Notes: generated from the letters alone by a model not told the origin. Counted from the first letter of the stretch, positions 24,791 to 37,618 are shown. The stretch is DNA of 64,000 bases from Heterocephalus glaber (GCF_000247695.1 NW_004624743.1:4695024-4759023); one strand, 5' to 3'. A program made the numbers and translations.

Positions 24791-27289
24791 TATGCTGCTA
24801 CTGCAGCCTTTGTTTGCCGGCTGAGACAGTCTCTGCAGTAATCTCCAGAGCACTTGGCCTGGTTAAAAGCATTGAGATGAGAAGATCAGGAAGACCCTCA
24901 CTGCACCTTTGAAGGTCGGTGGATGAAAAGCAAGTATACATCAGTATGGGTTCATTTGTGTGAGTTTGCATGTGAATGGGTTTGCCAAAACAACAAGAGA
25001 TCATATTGAAGTGGGATGATTGTGTATAAAGAACAGATTCTGAATAATTACAAAGCTCTAATTATTGACTGGGCTTCCCCATGAGTTAGTGAATTTTTAT
25101 TACCAGAGTTAGTCAAGTGAGATGCAATTGCCATGTACTGGTGATTATGTTGAAGAGCCTCATGCTTCTGAGGGGGGGACCCATGACCTCCACAATCCAT
25201 TCAAATTAAAAGCTTTTGTGAGTTAAATGCAGAGTTGCCAGCTGTCCTATAAAAGCAGCCCCTTTGGGTTAACTCTTTTTTATCCTCCGTTGAGTCAGGA
25301 GTGCATTTCCCCATGGAAGCAGCTTTCGTTCTCTGTTCCAGCGGAGGCAGAATGAGGAGGCTGGAGAGAGCAACACTCAGCACCAGGGCCCCTTTGACAC
25401 TGGCTGCCCTGGCTCCTGGGTTTGGCAGAATGTGAAGCCTGGTGGCAGCTTGTTCCCTTACTGATGAAATTTAGGAATTAATTCTCAGTGCTCTGTGTCT
25501 TCAGATTAAATTCACCAAAAGTGATTAAGTGGTTCCAAGTCTTGCTTCAGTTTGTTCAGAATACTTTACACATTTTTTATTAGCACACGTTTGCAGTTCA
25601 TAATTATGACCTGCTTCGCAGCACATTGGTACACGTGTTAGTACACTTTTCTAATACAGCAACATTGAATATCAATTAGTTTAGGCTGTTACCCCCAGAC
25701 TTTGTGGCAGAGAGCCTTTCCTATGCTACACGTTCAGTTCACGGTGGCAGTCAGAGCTTGCTCTACTGTTCTCCCACCACTCCACACTCTCCTCCTCCTT
25801 CGGCCTCAGAGTCATTTCCAGATGACTCTGATTCTGTTCACCCTCCGGGCTGGTTTACTTGTCCCGAGTCTGTGGCATGACACTTCAATCTGTTCCACTT
25901 AAGATTTGTTGCACCCTAGGAAATCGATACGAATCATTCTTCCACCATGTGGATTTAAAAGCAAAGAGATGTCCCTCACTGTTCATGAAGACTGAGCTTC
26001 ACCCAGTTCACTCACAGAACTCTGCCAAGATGCAAACTTCCAAGCGCTGTCGTCCCTCTTATCTTCTTTCTTGTTGTTTGTAGAATTTGGATCCCTTGTG
26101 TGCCAGCGCAAACAGAGGGAAACCAGGCCTCTCATCAGAGTGTGTATACTGTTTTAGAATTCAGCCAGCATCAAGAATCTTGTTCTATCACCAGGTAATA
26201 GTCATCTGTTCTTTTCTCCACCTTTAGAGGTGTGGACTAGAGATATAAATTGGCTAGGAAACCATGGTAGTTCATGTCATGTGGCCAGACACAGAAATGC
26301 GTTATTAAACTGACAAGAACTCTTACTGCTGTATATTTTATTACCATTTTATTGGATAGAAATGTACTATAAGAAACTTCATGATTCACTTGAGATCATT
26401 TATAGAATTTGAGATGGATTCTTCTGTTCAGAGATTCAGTAGCAGTACTGACTGGGAGTTCGCAAACATGAACATTGTGACCAGAGCAGTGTTTCTTAAT
26501 AGTCCCTCTTGTCTCCCTGAATTTTCCTCATTCATTTTCTTTGTTAAAGCATTTTTATCATTTGGGTGTTAGATCTTTGTTCTAAAATATCTTTATCTTT
26601 TATTGCTTGGAACCATTCACTAAACATAGTAGTCACAACATCCACGTCAGAAATTCAAACCAAAACTGAAAATAAAAATGCCTAATATAACAGAACTTGA
26701 ATGACCTCTTGCGTGGATCTAAAGAAGTGAACGTTTCTTAGGATGAGATTTTAGATGTACCCCAAAGCCACGTGATACTTCATGATTGAAAATTAAGTTT
26801 ATGCCTTCATCAGAGTGGAACTCTCACTGAATTTGCGAATTGTAACGAGTAATTCTTGCATTTGTGTAAATGTGCAAAGGGCCTCTTAGGAGGCTGTAAG
26901 CGCAGAGTGGAAGGAAAGAGGTCAGGCAGAGACCAAGGGCATGAAAGAAAGGCTGGCACAGAACCCTCAGTGAAGGGGCTGCTGGAGAATTCAAGGTGAG
27001 TTCCTTTGAAGGCAGTCTAGCTGAGAAGAGAGTGGAAATTAGGTGAAGACTAGGTGACAAATGTTACATTTCCACGGCTCTAAGGCACCCTCAGTTTAAC
27101 AGCAGCTTTTCATCAAGTGGTGTGTCACAGTTGTGGAAGTGCTAAAGAATGCAAGTAAGAGCAGAAGAACTTGTTCAAAACACCTGCCCACCTTAGAGAG
27201 AGTTGTGGTAGACTGTGTGAATCTCACCCAAGAACTCATTCTCCAGCCCTTTGTTTGAAGTGTGTAAGTATCTAACTTCTACATTAAAT
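24791..27289. other. No recognised feature
   Basis: Unique-looking sequence. 25020-25150 is AT-rich with paired homeobox-type sites ('aattacaaag', 'ctctaattattgac'). 25690-26090 has short frames without recognisable domains. Confidence 0.35.
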
Positions 27290-27505
27290 TAGTGTCATAG
27301 TGCAAAGTGAAAGATAGGTAATAGGAAACAGGAAGATACATCTTTAGAAAGCAGGAAGCAGACCAAAAGATAGGGGTGGGACTTGGAGAGGAAGGGGTGT
27401 GCAAAGATTTTAACATATGTACAGGTTAGGACCCAACTCCCTACGATGAGTGTAATCATTATGTACTGCAAACATACACTGACAGAAATAAAAATTTTAA
27501 ACAAA
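27290..27505 (+). mobile_element. L1-3'-tail-like repeat
   Basis: 'aggtaataggaaacaggaag', a purine-rich middle, then 'acatatgtacaggttaggac', 'gagtgtaatcattatgtact' and 'gcaaacatacactgacagaa', ending A-rich. Same family as 21950-22255 and 38860-39005. Confidence 0.55.
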
Positions 27506-28212
27506 CAAAATATTGGAAGCATTTCCTATTTTCTGTAGTCAAATCTAATTCAGTGTTCAGTACAAAGCATGTTGTTGAGCAGGCAATTGAGTTATTTTTG
27601 TAGGAAAATGTGGTACTGGAAGCCAATGGCAGAAAACAGTAAACGAATTTCTTAACTCATCTGCTATGATCACCTGAAATGAAATGTCTGTTAAAGACAG
27701 AGGATCTGTGAAGCCAGCAGATAGTGCAGTAGATCGTTAGAGCAGGAGTGATGACTTAAGCACTATGGGGTGGAACAGCTAGTGTAGCTGGATTGCAGAG
27801 CCTAAAGCAAGGAAATGTCTTAATTAGATTTTAAATTCTCAGGTCAGAAAGTACACAGAAGGCCAAGGAGCGAAGATACTAATATAACCTCCTGTCTCTG
27901 TGATCACAGAGGCGGACATAGGTAGAAATCAGATGCAATGTAAGTTCAGTTCAGTCTTCCAAGCTTGCTTATTGGAAACTTAGTGCAGTGAAGATTGAAA
28001 TCCTCAGAAAAAATGAATGGAGCACTGGAGATGTTTCAAGCCTGTGGATTCTCTGGACAGCAGCAGCGCATCTTACCCCTACCCCTTCTACCTCTCTCTC
28101 TTGCTGTTTGGCCTCTCTCCCTAAAGATCTTATACAAGTTTTCCCTGACATAACTCCCTTGTATGTAAAGCCTCCTTCCCTTTATGCCCTCTCCCTTTTA
28201 TCCCTCATCTTG
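27506..28212. other. No recognised feature
   Basis: Nothing recognised. Confidence 0.35.
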
Positions 28213-28425
28213 TCCAAATATTTTAAGGCCCTGGGAGTTGGGGATTGAACTTCAGGCCTTCACCCTGAGCTACATCTCCCGCCCTTTTTTGCTTTTTTTT
28301 GACAAGCTCTTCTTGCTCAGTAGTTAATTTTCCCAGGCTGAGCTCAAATTTGCAATCCTCCTGCCTCAGCCTATAAGAATGCTGATATTGCTGGCATGTG
28401 CCACCACCTTCTGCTCCACTTTTCA
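28213..28425 (-). mobile_element. B1/ID composite SINE (B1-dID type)
   Basis: 'gttggggattgaacttcagg' and 'ctgagctacatctcccgccc' (antisense ID half), a T-rich linker, then 'tcccaggctgagctcaaatt', 'aatcctcctgcctcagccta' and 'ctggcatgtgccaccacc' (antisense B1 half). Confidence 0.75.
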
Positions 28426-30180
28426 CCTAAAATCTGATCTTACTATGCTTAAAAAAGGCAAAGGCTCAAACACTTGCAGAATACATAGGCAGAATGCTGC
28501 CGAACATTGAGGGAATGGATTCTCAGAATGATTCAGAAGAGGAAAATGAGCACGTATTTATGCTATCATATATGTATAAAAGTATTAGAAAAATTCAGCC
28601 ATGTAGGCACAGTACCGTGGGTGTCTAGAAAATGTGGATTCAAAGATGTGGCTAGAACATCTTGGAATAGTTCCAATATTGGTTGGTAAATTTACTAAAG
28701 ATCTCAATAAAGGAATTTAGGGGCCCAGCCTTTCCTAGATAGAGTGGGTATAAAAGGGTCTACAGATTTATGAAGATAAAAATATAACCATCTTCATATC
28801 TCAAGGTTAAAAGGACACTTGCCAAGCTCAGGTACCGAAAAGTACACTGGTGGAGTGTTTCAGCATCCTTGAATCACATCATAATCTCTGTCTCCTACAG
28901 GACAAGAGTGAAGGTAAACAATGCTCCCACTGAAATATGTACCTTTATCTCAAGGGCATGTGGCAGACTAAAAATCAGGAATAATATGCACTCAATTTCT
29001 ATAATGTTTATGACAGTAAAAAAAAATCAGAACAGTCATATCAATAAAGAGCATTGTGATGGGTAAGTGATCTTGCAGTTCCTAATGAGATGTGGCTGTG
29101 TCCTTTCATATCCTTATACCTGATGATTTATTCACAATATCTTTTTATCCACAATATCTTTCTGACCTTGTGCTTTCTGGATTGTCTAGGTTAGGTATCT
29201 TACTACTGAAAATCACTATAATTCTAAGGGAAAAAACAATGAGTCCATCTGACTTCTGGGAACTCTTTTTGTTTCTGAAACCATAACAAAACAAAAATAA
29301 ACACAACAAATACGGAACAAGGGAAAAGAACACAGCCTGTTAAGGTTAGGCTAGAGTGATTCCTTCTAACTGTCAAAGAGAAACGTGATTGTTGCTGCAC
29401 AGTGGCAGGGAGGGTTTCCACTCCATGTCACCCCGAAGAGGTCACTGTCACCAGTACTGAGATGGTGCAGGCAAAGGAGTGAACTGCCCGTCATGTAAAG
29501 AAACCCGGTGAGTTGAAGTGATGCACACAGGTGGAGGGGGCAAACAAGGGACAGAGGATAAAGAATGTGATAAAGGACCACTGCTCTCTGGGACGTCAGG
29601 GCCCTTTGCAGGTTAGAATTTCTACTCATAACCAGGATTTTCCCCTGTTCTCCAGCTTCCCTTCCTGTTTCCTTCTTACCTGTTTCCTCCTCGTATTTGT
29701 GTTTAGCCATCTCCTGTCCTCCCCAAGTGACTTTATATCCTCGGTGTTTGTGAAATTAAGGTAATAATTTGTTTTTTAATAGGGCATCAGGAGATTCTGG
29801 CGAGGGAGTAGAAGAGAAATGAGCACCACCTAGAAACGAGTAAGTGGGTCACTGGAAATCTGTAACATTGCTTTGGGAAGAAGTCATGAGTGTTTCCACT
29901 CGGTGTGCATAGTTTCCTTGTTTGGATGGTAGCATGTTATTCCTGGTATGGTGGTTGCTCAAAATTTAAGTAAATGTAGAAGGACTCATATAAATTTGAG
30001 CAATAAAGGGCAATTTAGTTTGACCAGCTTCCATTTCACCTTTCTTCTAATGTGCTCTCCTGTGTTGTAGAGAGTAGGAAGCTTAGAATAACATAGATAA
30101 GACTTATGGACAGGCCTCTGGCCAGCAAGTAGATGTGCTTACCTAATGTTTGAAGGCAGAAATCAGACGGTGCAACATTG
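28426..30180. other. No recognised feature
   Basis: Nothing recognised. The open frames at 29091-29760 overlap on both strands and carry no known domain. Confidence 0.35.
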
Positions 30181-30225
30181 TGTGTGTGGTGTTTTTTGTT
30201 TTTTTTTGTTTTTTTTGTTTTTACA
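30181..30225 (+). repeat. T/G-rich low-complexity tract
   Basis: A short TG run followed by interrupted T runs. Confidence 0.7.
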
Positions 30226-30354
30226 ATGGCTGCTTTTTGCTTGTAAGCAACACCTTGATAATATGATGGGCTAGAATTCTGGTTCCAGGCTCAGACCTCT
30301 TGTTTGTGGAGAGACAGTTGTGGTACAACAATGGTAGGATTTTATGTCCAGTAT

Positions 30355-30840
30355 ATAGTGGTACCTCAGTTCACAAACTCCATTCTTTCCATGATTCCAG
30401 AAAATGAATGAGAAGCAAATCAATTTCATTGGTTAGGTTCAATGTTGACCTCATGGGGACATTTGATTTGGTTCTATCCAGTTTTGCTTGTAACCAGAAT
30501 TGTAGAGAGAACTGAGTCTGTGAGCCGGGGCATCACACTATACAAGCAGCTCAAGTGCATGCAGAATGCATCCAGGTGCCCGGGCACTGCTCACAGTGAG
30601 AGCTCCTGACTGCTGCTTATGACCCACAACCACAGTGAGGCACTTCCAACAGTGCTCTCCCAGGAAGGAGTGCGCTGGTCCATTAGTTCTGTGGATTCCT
30701 CAGTTGTTGCTGAGGCCCAGCTTATGGTCCATTTCTCCCTCCCTTCCCATGACTGTATAAGTATCTAATCACCTGCATTAAATTCCTTTCTGCTCGACTT
30801 CATCAAGTGGTTGCTATTTCTTGCATTGAGCCTTAATGCA
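30355..30840. mobile_element. Possible Tigger-type end joined to an LTR-like relic
   Basis: 'gtggtacctcagttcacaaa' at about 30358 resembles a Tigger-type terminal repeat. Further right, 'cctgcattaaattcctttct' and 'gttgctatttcttgcattga' resemble the 3' end of an old LTR. Both assignments are weak, and the two parts may be separate elements. Confidence 0.3.
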
Positions 30841-31748
30841 AGTGTAGAGTTTATTAAATGGAAATCTTCTGTTCTTCTACAGAACCTCCCAAGAGATTTT
30901 GATATGCAAAGTATGCCATGAAAATCTGTGAAAAGGATTCTCCAGTAGAAACTTGGAAGTAGTTATTTTTTCCAAAAAAATGTTGATGAGAATTTCAAGT
31001 TCTTGAGTAATTCACAGGGTACAAGTAATGGAGAAGAAATTAGCTAGGAAAATGGTATGAAGAAAAGCAAAGAGAGAAGGGTGAATCTTAGATTTCTGCC
31101 TTGTAGGTAAAAGCTGGTACCATGGTAAGACTAATAAATAAATAAATAGGAGAGTTACTGAAGTAAAAAATGAATATGACTTGGACCTAACAATTTTTAA
31201 AAATTATTTGTTACGATGGACTAAGACATTAAACATAAGGCTTTGTGTCCTTAGGGTTAAGGAAACATTACATAGCAAATGAGGATTCAAACAATTACAG
31301 CTGCCTCATCTTGATCCCAGCACGCTGGAGTGTTCACATATGTGATGAACGTCCCATCCCACTAAATCCACGTCTACAAGGAACCAAACTCACTTTTATT
31401 AGAGACAGAGGATTTACATTTTAATAAATTATAGATATGCCAATTTTTATTGGAAACCAGTAAAAATAACATAATTGTCACATATAGGAATTATTTAATG
31501 TGATAAGATGTACTTAGTATAAATAAATTCCACTCAAATGCAATTTCAGGAGACAGCCTGCCTTCATATTGTAGTGTGGCTTTGAATAAAAACAATTTAA
31601 TTGGAATACTTTTGATGAGAAGTTTACCAATAGTATAGGCATTACACGTTGATAAAGACCCAAGTAGAGCAGACAAGTATGCATTCATATTCTTTATTCC
31701 CTAATGGCATGTCCATAGTTTTGTTTATGGGAGACTATTCTGTAATCT
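30841..31748. other. No recognised feature
   Basis: Contains a short (AATA)n stretch at about 31131-31149. Otherwise nothing recognised. Confidence 0.35.
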
Positions 31749-31853
31749 TTTTTTCTTGAGATAGGGTTTCATTGTGTAGCCCAGGCCATTGTCCTGCCTC
31801 AGCCTCCGGAGTGCTGGGGTTAACAGGCGTGTGACACCACACTCAGCCTGGGA
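31749..31853 (-). mobile_element. B1-type SINE
   Basis: 'tttttttcttgagatagggt', 'attgtgtagcccaggcc', 'tcctgcctcagcctccgg' and 'gtgctggggttaacaggcgt', antisense. A B1-like monomer, apparently with part of the middle deleted. Confidence 0.8.
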
Positions 31854-32169
31854 AAATGTTCGGATTGAAAAAACTTGAAATTAAATTTTGACATCTCAGA
31901 AAAAAATAATACATTTTGGAGAGTGTAAATTATTTAACAAACAATCAGTGACTCATGACTCTGGCTAGTGCAAAGGTAACAGACCAGATTCTGAGCCCAC
32001 AGTTTCCACGTTTCCATATCCTGCCATGTCCTTGAGATTCAGGAGATGAACAGAAGAGATATCAGCTTCTACAGGCAAATTCTAGGCACTGGCCTGGGGT
32101 GTGGACTCAGGGACAACCCACGATGTCCACTGTGATGTGAGAAACATTCCTGCAAGAAAGCAAGAGAGT
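31854..32169. other. No recognised feature
   Basis: Nothing recognised. Confidence 0.35.
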
Positions 32170-32335
32170 TCCAAGGGGCTGGCAGTAAGAAGGCAAGTTT
32201 GAGCCCAGCCAGGACAACTTAGAGATTAGCGAGACCCTGTCTTCAAATAAAAATTAATGAAAGGCTGAGAATGCAGCTCAGGCTGAAGGCCTTGAGCTCA
32301 GCCCCTCTACCCCCCCTACACACACACAGTGAGCT
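32170..32335 (+). mobile_element. B1/ID composite SINE fragment, sense
   Basis: 'aggcaagtttgagcccagcc', 'agcgagaccctgtcttcaaa' (B1 half), an A-rich linker, then 'ggctgagaatgcagctcagg' (ID half), ending in a short CA run at about 32318-32329. Confidence 0.6.
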
Positions 32336-33386
32336 CTTCTACAGAGGTTTAAAGGGATGGGTGAACTGCAGAAGCATGCTGTCCTACAAGAGGGAGGGGG
32401 TAGGGCCATGGTTCTTGTAAAGGTGGCTAGCTTCACTTTTCTAGCTTTATGTAGTATTAAGAAAAGATTTTCAGCATGTCCACTTAGAGCCTTAAATATT
32501 GTGGTTCTCCTCTATGTTCAGTTTACTTTTGGCAACAGGTTTTACATTCGAGTTGCAGTCGAATGCATTAGGCTTTTGATCTGATAAGATAGTCTGATTC
32601 TTCTCTACCTAACTCAGAGGCAGACAGGAGGTTTATCCTCTCCAGTGGTCTACAAACAGTAAATTAGAGATTACACATACCAGTGGGGACAACTTTCAAC
32701 TTTCAAGTTGGAAAGACTCAAAGAGGAAATGTGTAAGAGAAGCAGGAAAGTTAAGTCTTCAAGTTGGTTGGTAGCTTAGTGAAGACTGCTTTTGATAAGG
32801 AATGACAGGTACTGGGGCAACATTTCATAATTATCCTTCTGCCTGGACAGATGCTACATACATGGGGAAAGCAAATCAATTTCCTGAAAGAGCTCATGGT
32901 TTGCTACACAGCAAAATAAGGTAATCAATGATTAAAATACAGATTTGAAAACATGAGCAATGAGAAATTCACAGAGAATTACAAAGGTCCAAAGAACAGG
33001 ACCTTTAACAGCTGGTAGCACAGGAGTAAGAGGAGCGGGGTCCAAGAGCATTTACAACAGGAGCAGCATCTTAAAGAGGGAAATAGAAATTCTCATTTAT
33101 AGAAGTATTGCTTTTGTTTGGAGAAGTCAAAAGTTTTTGTTTAAAGGGGAAAACAGGAGTTTTTCTTTTCTAGCTTTAGGAGACATGTCTGTCAAATTTC
33201 ATCATGGAGAAAAGAAGACAGAGAGGCCCAGACGAGGAGCAGCTGAAGTAGAAAAGGAGAAGATTACTCAGAATTACAATCGTCACAATCCTGTTTTCAA
33301 AGGATTCCCCATGTGGGAAAAAATTCCCTATGAAAAAATTCACGTTATGACATCTGGAATTAAAATGAAATAGAAAATTTACTCTA
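32336..33386. other. No recognised feature
   Basis: A 137-codon frame at 32960-33373 on the plus strand shows no recognisable domain, promoter or homologue to my eye. I do not call it a gene. Confidence 0.4.
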
Positions 33387-33406
33387 TGAGTAAAACTGAT
33401 TTTTTT
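33387..33406. repeat. Target-site duplication, left copy (env retrocopy)
   Basis: TGAGTAAAACTGATTTTTTT here matches TGAGTAAAACTTATTCTT at 34691-34708, with about two mismatches over the first 18 bases. It flanks the retroviral insert. The T run is the insert's poly(A) read on the plus strand. Confidence 0.75.
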
Positions 33407-33840
33407 CCCCCGGAGGCAAAGTGAAATGAAAGCTTTATTTCCAGCACCTGTGGGTCAGCCTGAGTTCACACTGGAAGAGAGTGACGCTCCCTTGAGGTAG
33501 AAGAGGGCAGGATAATCTCCCGGGAGAAGACGGGCTTACAGACATTTTACATCTTTTCATTGGCTACAAAGAGCACAGGTCATAGAGGTTTAGCAAATTC
33601 ATTGGTTGTTAGGGATTTCAGACAACAAGTACAGTGCAGGAAGTCACTTCTCATTTACATTTGGGGCGGTAGAAGTAATAAAACTGTTTGAGAATGAAGA
33701 AAATTCCTGAGATGCTTGTGAGGTAGCATCGGGCCAGGCAAGCTCAAACATGTTAAGAGAATGGGGAAAAACTTCTCCGTCATCAAGTCCGGCTTTAACT
33801 GTAGGGACGCATGTTCCCCGTTCGTTCCCTCCTCTTTTTC
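33407..33840 (-). mobile_element. Partial 3' LTR of a class I endogenous retrovirus, ending in poly(A)
   Basis: On the minus strand a purine tract (about 33842-33827) follows the env relic and begins the LTR side, with a possible TG start near 33811. AATAAA lies at 33439-33434. About 27 bases later the sequence changes to seven A's (33406-33400) and then the duplication. The U5 part is therefore absent: the copy stops where viral RNA would be cleaved and polyadenylated at the end of R. Confidence 0.65.
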
Positions 33841-33842
33841 CT

Positions 33843-34690
33843 GCGAGTTAACTCGCTAACCATCAGAGGCATGTATGTGCTGGCTGGTGTATGTGTAAGA
33901 GTCTGATTCTGAGATCATCATGACCTGGGAGGATTCTTGCATTTTTATGGAATGGACACATTGGGAGACAAAACACATGAGCCAATTTATGAAACACGGG
34001 CCAACGGTTAATAGCATGGGGATACCAAGGAGAGGTCCTAATAAGGCACCTATCCAAGTTTTCAAATCACCTAGGATATTCCACCAAGGGTCAGGATTTT
34101 TATATTGTTCCCATGGGTGGTTCAATTGGTCCCTCATTTGGTGGGTTATTTCTTTAACTACCTCAGACTGGTTTGCATACGAGCCACATTCTCCTCTTAG
34201 AAACACACATGTTCCCCCTTGATTTGCAGTTAAGGAGGTCAGCGGCCCTTCTGTTTTGGAGGACGACTTCAGCCAAGGAATCTGTCTGATTTTGGAGGGT
34301 ACCAAGGGCCTGCTGGGGGTCTTTGATACCCCAGGTCTGAGAACTGTTTTTGACTAAGCAGGTGGTGCTTGTGGCAACACTCCCTGCAATACCTATTCCA
34401 GCTATGATTGATAGTACAATTGGGCCCTATTTCTGGGGAGATGGACGGAAGGGGGCGGGACTTTGATCCTAAGTAGACATAGATGTCAGGAATAAGGTAG
34501 GTCAAAGCACAGAGGCTTATCTTTGAACTTGTAAAGATCTGATACATCCCATCAGAACAAACAAAGAAGGCTTCCGGAGGGGCCATGAATGACCCTCATT
34601 CCACAGGCTGAACATCTGAACACAAGGCTCTGACACTGGTCTTTTTATATGTACAATAAGACATGAAGAATTTCCCCAGACTTTAAGTGT
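33843..34690 (-). pseudogene. env: Retroviral env relic (class I/gamma-type), 5'-truncated and frameshifted
   Basis: This is the 3' part of an envelope gene in at least three frames. 34586-34269 covers the end of the surface subunit, with a short PPEAFFVCSDG-like motif and C-rich spacing. Near 34290-34235 the LQNRR-type start of the immunosuppressive region is visible, then a frameshift. 34305-33856 carries the LTANQGG and CX6C motif at residues 33-40. The position after the second Cys is Gly where gamma-type Envs have a further Cys. A hydrophobic membrane-span-like segment follows at about residues 85-113. No gag or pol is present. The 5' end stops abruptly at the duplication at 34691. Class I assignment comes from motif spacing. 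It cannot make a full Env. Confidence 0.8.
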
Positions 34691-34708
34691 TGAGTAAAAC
34701 TTATTCTT
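34691..34708. repeat. Target-site duplication, right copy (env retrocopy)
   Basis: Matches 33387-33406. On the minus strand the sequence before it reads TTTTTTT/AAGAATAAG, an L1-endonuclease-like cleavage context. Confidence 0.75.
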
Positions 34709-37114
34709 AAAAAAATTGAAAATAAGTATAATGAGCCACAGTTGACTCATTGGTAATAGTTACTCAGAAAGTAAACATGAGGCTCAGATTGGTTCATAGG
34801 ATTATATTCTAAATTTTCAAGAATTTCATTTAAAAAAATTTTATTTCTAGCTCTTATTGATAGGAAAATTAAATAAAACTATAAAAAATGTTACGTGCAT
34901 GCTGAATACATTTTACTTTTAGCTTAATACTGTTGCTCAGAAGGAGATCTGATTATGATGTCAGGAACCTCGGTTCCTCAAATAATTGCCCTACTTTTTA
35001 TGTTACTCAGGAAAGAGGCCATTCAATTGCTATTTCACGTTCAGTCATATTTCATGTTCTTCTCTTTTTTAGGCATCTGAACTGTTTCTGGTGTTTTATT
35101 TTGTTGTTTGTTTGTTTTGTCTTGTTTTTCCCTTCCACTTTATTTAACTTTTAAATCTTTGTGGAAGGTGGTTTGCCCCTGAGACTCCATCCTTAGATTT
35201 CAACATCTTCCTAGGCTTTTTGTTCATGTTTGGTGTTTAACAATTTCTTGGCAATGATCCTCATTTTCTGTTGGCTTTGAATTGTCACTCAATTGTAACA
35301 GTGAAGACTTTTACTTTACTTTTTCTTCTTTATCCTTCCACCATTTTGAATTATTAAGTTAGTCCTAAATCACCTTCCAACATCACTCTTACCTTACTTC
35401 TAACTTCCTTGAGGTAGGTCCTTGTTAAGTTTTGCTTGAAGAATTGGGATAATTGATTAGTCTCTTTGACATCATTCACTTCCTCATACAATCTATCTTC
35501 TCTTTCCAGGAGGGTAATTTCAACAAAAGTGAAAATGTTATTGTGTTTAAATCCATTTATTTGCCTCTGTGATAAACAGTAATTTCAGTGGCACCTTCTC
35601 CAGCTCTAGGACTTAAATTGGACAATGCATTCCTTTGTGACTTTAGATCAAATCATTCCATTATACTTAGCCTCATTGAATTTTATGCTCTATAAAATTT
35701 AAAATATATAATATCCCCTTCTTTTTAAGTACAAGACACTTTGACAAGAGTTTTTATGTATTACTTTGGCTTTGATTATCTTTTCTATGTTGATGACTCC
35801 CAAATCTCCATCTCCTTCCATTCTGTATTTCTTGGAATACAGACAGGGATGTCAGCTGGAATTCCTACTTCTGCTCAAGCATACTACATGCCTCTGATGT
35901 CCACTGTACACACAACATGTACAATCTTCCACAAGGCTGTTGCATATAGTATTCTTAAGGATTTGTAATTTCTTCCAGTACACTTGCATAATATTATGAT
36001 CATGACTGTTTTAGATGTGTGGAAACAGACATAAGAGGATTTGTGTGTCAGAACACTTTGTATTTCAAGAACTCCAACTGACACGAGATTCAATGAAAGA
36101 GGAATAAATTGTGTCTTACAATTGAAAGGTCAAGTCTAAGAGTCAAATAAAGCAAATTGTAAACAATGACTTTAGTGGATCATCTTTTCCTATTTTTTCT
36201 CTCCATCATTCAGTTGAAAGTCCCCTAAACTGGCTCCTTTCTCAGACAAATGGTCCCTTTTTGAGTGTAAAATGGCAGCCAATCTCTCCATATTGCTCTA
36301 GAACCCTCTCCATTGTCATCAAATGAACAGACAAGTTTCTTTTTCCCTGGTGGTTAAAACAAGCCTGTGGCCATGGGAATGTGCTGAACTGTGACTTGCA
36401 AAAGCAGAAGCCCTGAGGTAAAGCCCCAGGGCTCATGGGCATGGAAAATTTCAGGAGTTATTCAGAAAATGGGAGTTAGGGATTATGAGGTAGCTACCAG
36501 AAGGAGAAATGGATGCTACAGGGGCAAAAACAACAGCTGTATGGGCATAGTTAGGCTGCTAGTAAGAGATCAGGAAAAGACTTAGATTCAGGCCTTTTAT
36601 TTGCATGTTTGGCTGTTACATTCCTCAGTCAATACAGTTGGCTGTAACTTGGCAAATAGAGACAGAGAGGGCTGTTACATAGCCCCTATTCCTAGAGAAC
36701 TACAAAGCTCTTACTGTGGGCCAGTAATTTCCAATCATTCCCTCACTAACACTTCATAGAACCTCCTCTCAACAAAGCCATGGCTTACAAAGCAACAAAA
36801 CCTTATAAATGCCGTTTATTAAACACTGATTCACTGATTGCTTACTTTTTATTGAATGACATTTTATTATTTGTGGAATTACTGTTTTTACTGAAAATCA
36901 CTGCAAGCTGCTGAGCTTGGACATTGCTTCCATATCAACCCTCCTGACAATGAAATGGATGCCTAGGACTCGGCTGTTTTTTGTCTCCTGGGCTTGTTTG
37001 TTTCAGAAGCATTCTTTCTTTTTGCTTCCTTACATGCAATTTTCTAGCCCCAATTTCAGATGGGTATCAGCTAAGTGTGTATAAGAAACTAATTTATAAC
37101 AGATTGTTTGATAA
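34709..37114. other. No recognised feature
   Basis: AT-rich with T/G-rich runs near 35099-35135. No exon or repeat family recognised. Confidence 0.35.
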
Positions 37115-37445
37115 TACTTTGCAGTCCTCTTCAAGTTAGGTGTGGCCATGGAATTCATTTGGCCTACTGACTGGAAGCAATGGCCGATGCCACTTCTGAG
37201 GAATTTTGAAAGCAGTTTAGTACCCCATCCTTTCCCTCCTTGTGCCCAGGCAATCGTGGAGACACGGGAGGGAAGAAAGTCTCTTTGGTCTTGCTCCTGA
37301 GTGACAATGTTGAGCAAAGCTCTTTGCCAACCCTCTTTGGACTTGTAGCTAGAGAGAAACACATTTTTGTGGTGTTTGGCTCCTGAAATTTTGGGGGTCA
37401 CCTATTATTTTAGCATGACTCAGACTGCTCAGATTGATTCACGTG
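37115..37445 (+). mobile_element. MLT1-type MaLR LTR, diverged
   Basis: 'caagttaggtgtggccatgg', 'gatgccacttctgagg' and, at the end, 'gctcctgaaattttgggggt' with 'tagcatgactcagactgctc' follow the order of old MLT1 LTRs in the sense direction. Confidence 0.55.
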
Positions 37446-37617
37446 AATTCCTTATATATCCCTTTCCAAAAGTATTTACAGTTTGAGAAAATGTTTGGAC
37501 AGATAATTTGACGGAAAGAGATACCGTGGTGGAGTTTGGGAGTGTGACACTTTAAAGAGGATTCATGTTTGACCAGTTCCACATTAGGCAAATATCTCCT
37601 GCTTGTTAGTGAACAGT

Positions 37618-37618
37618 G

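Noticed and set aside
25612..25640. 'ctgcttcgcagcacattggt', resembling the start of U6 snRNA
   Set aside because: The similarity ends after about 15 bases, with no U6 body or promoter elements.
32960..33373. A 137-codon plus-strand frame beside the env relic
   Set aside because: No recognisable domain, promoter or family. The length is within chance expectation for the window.
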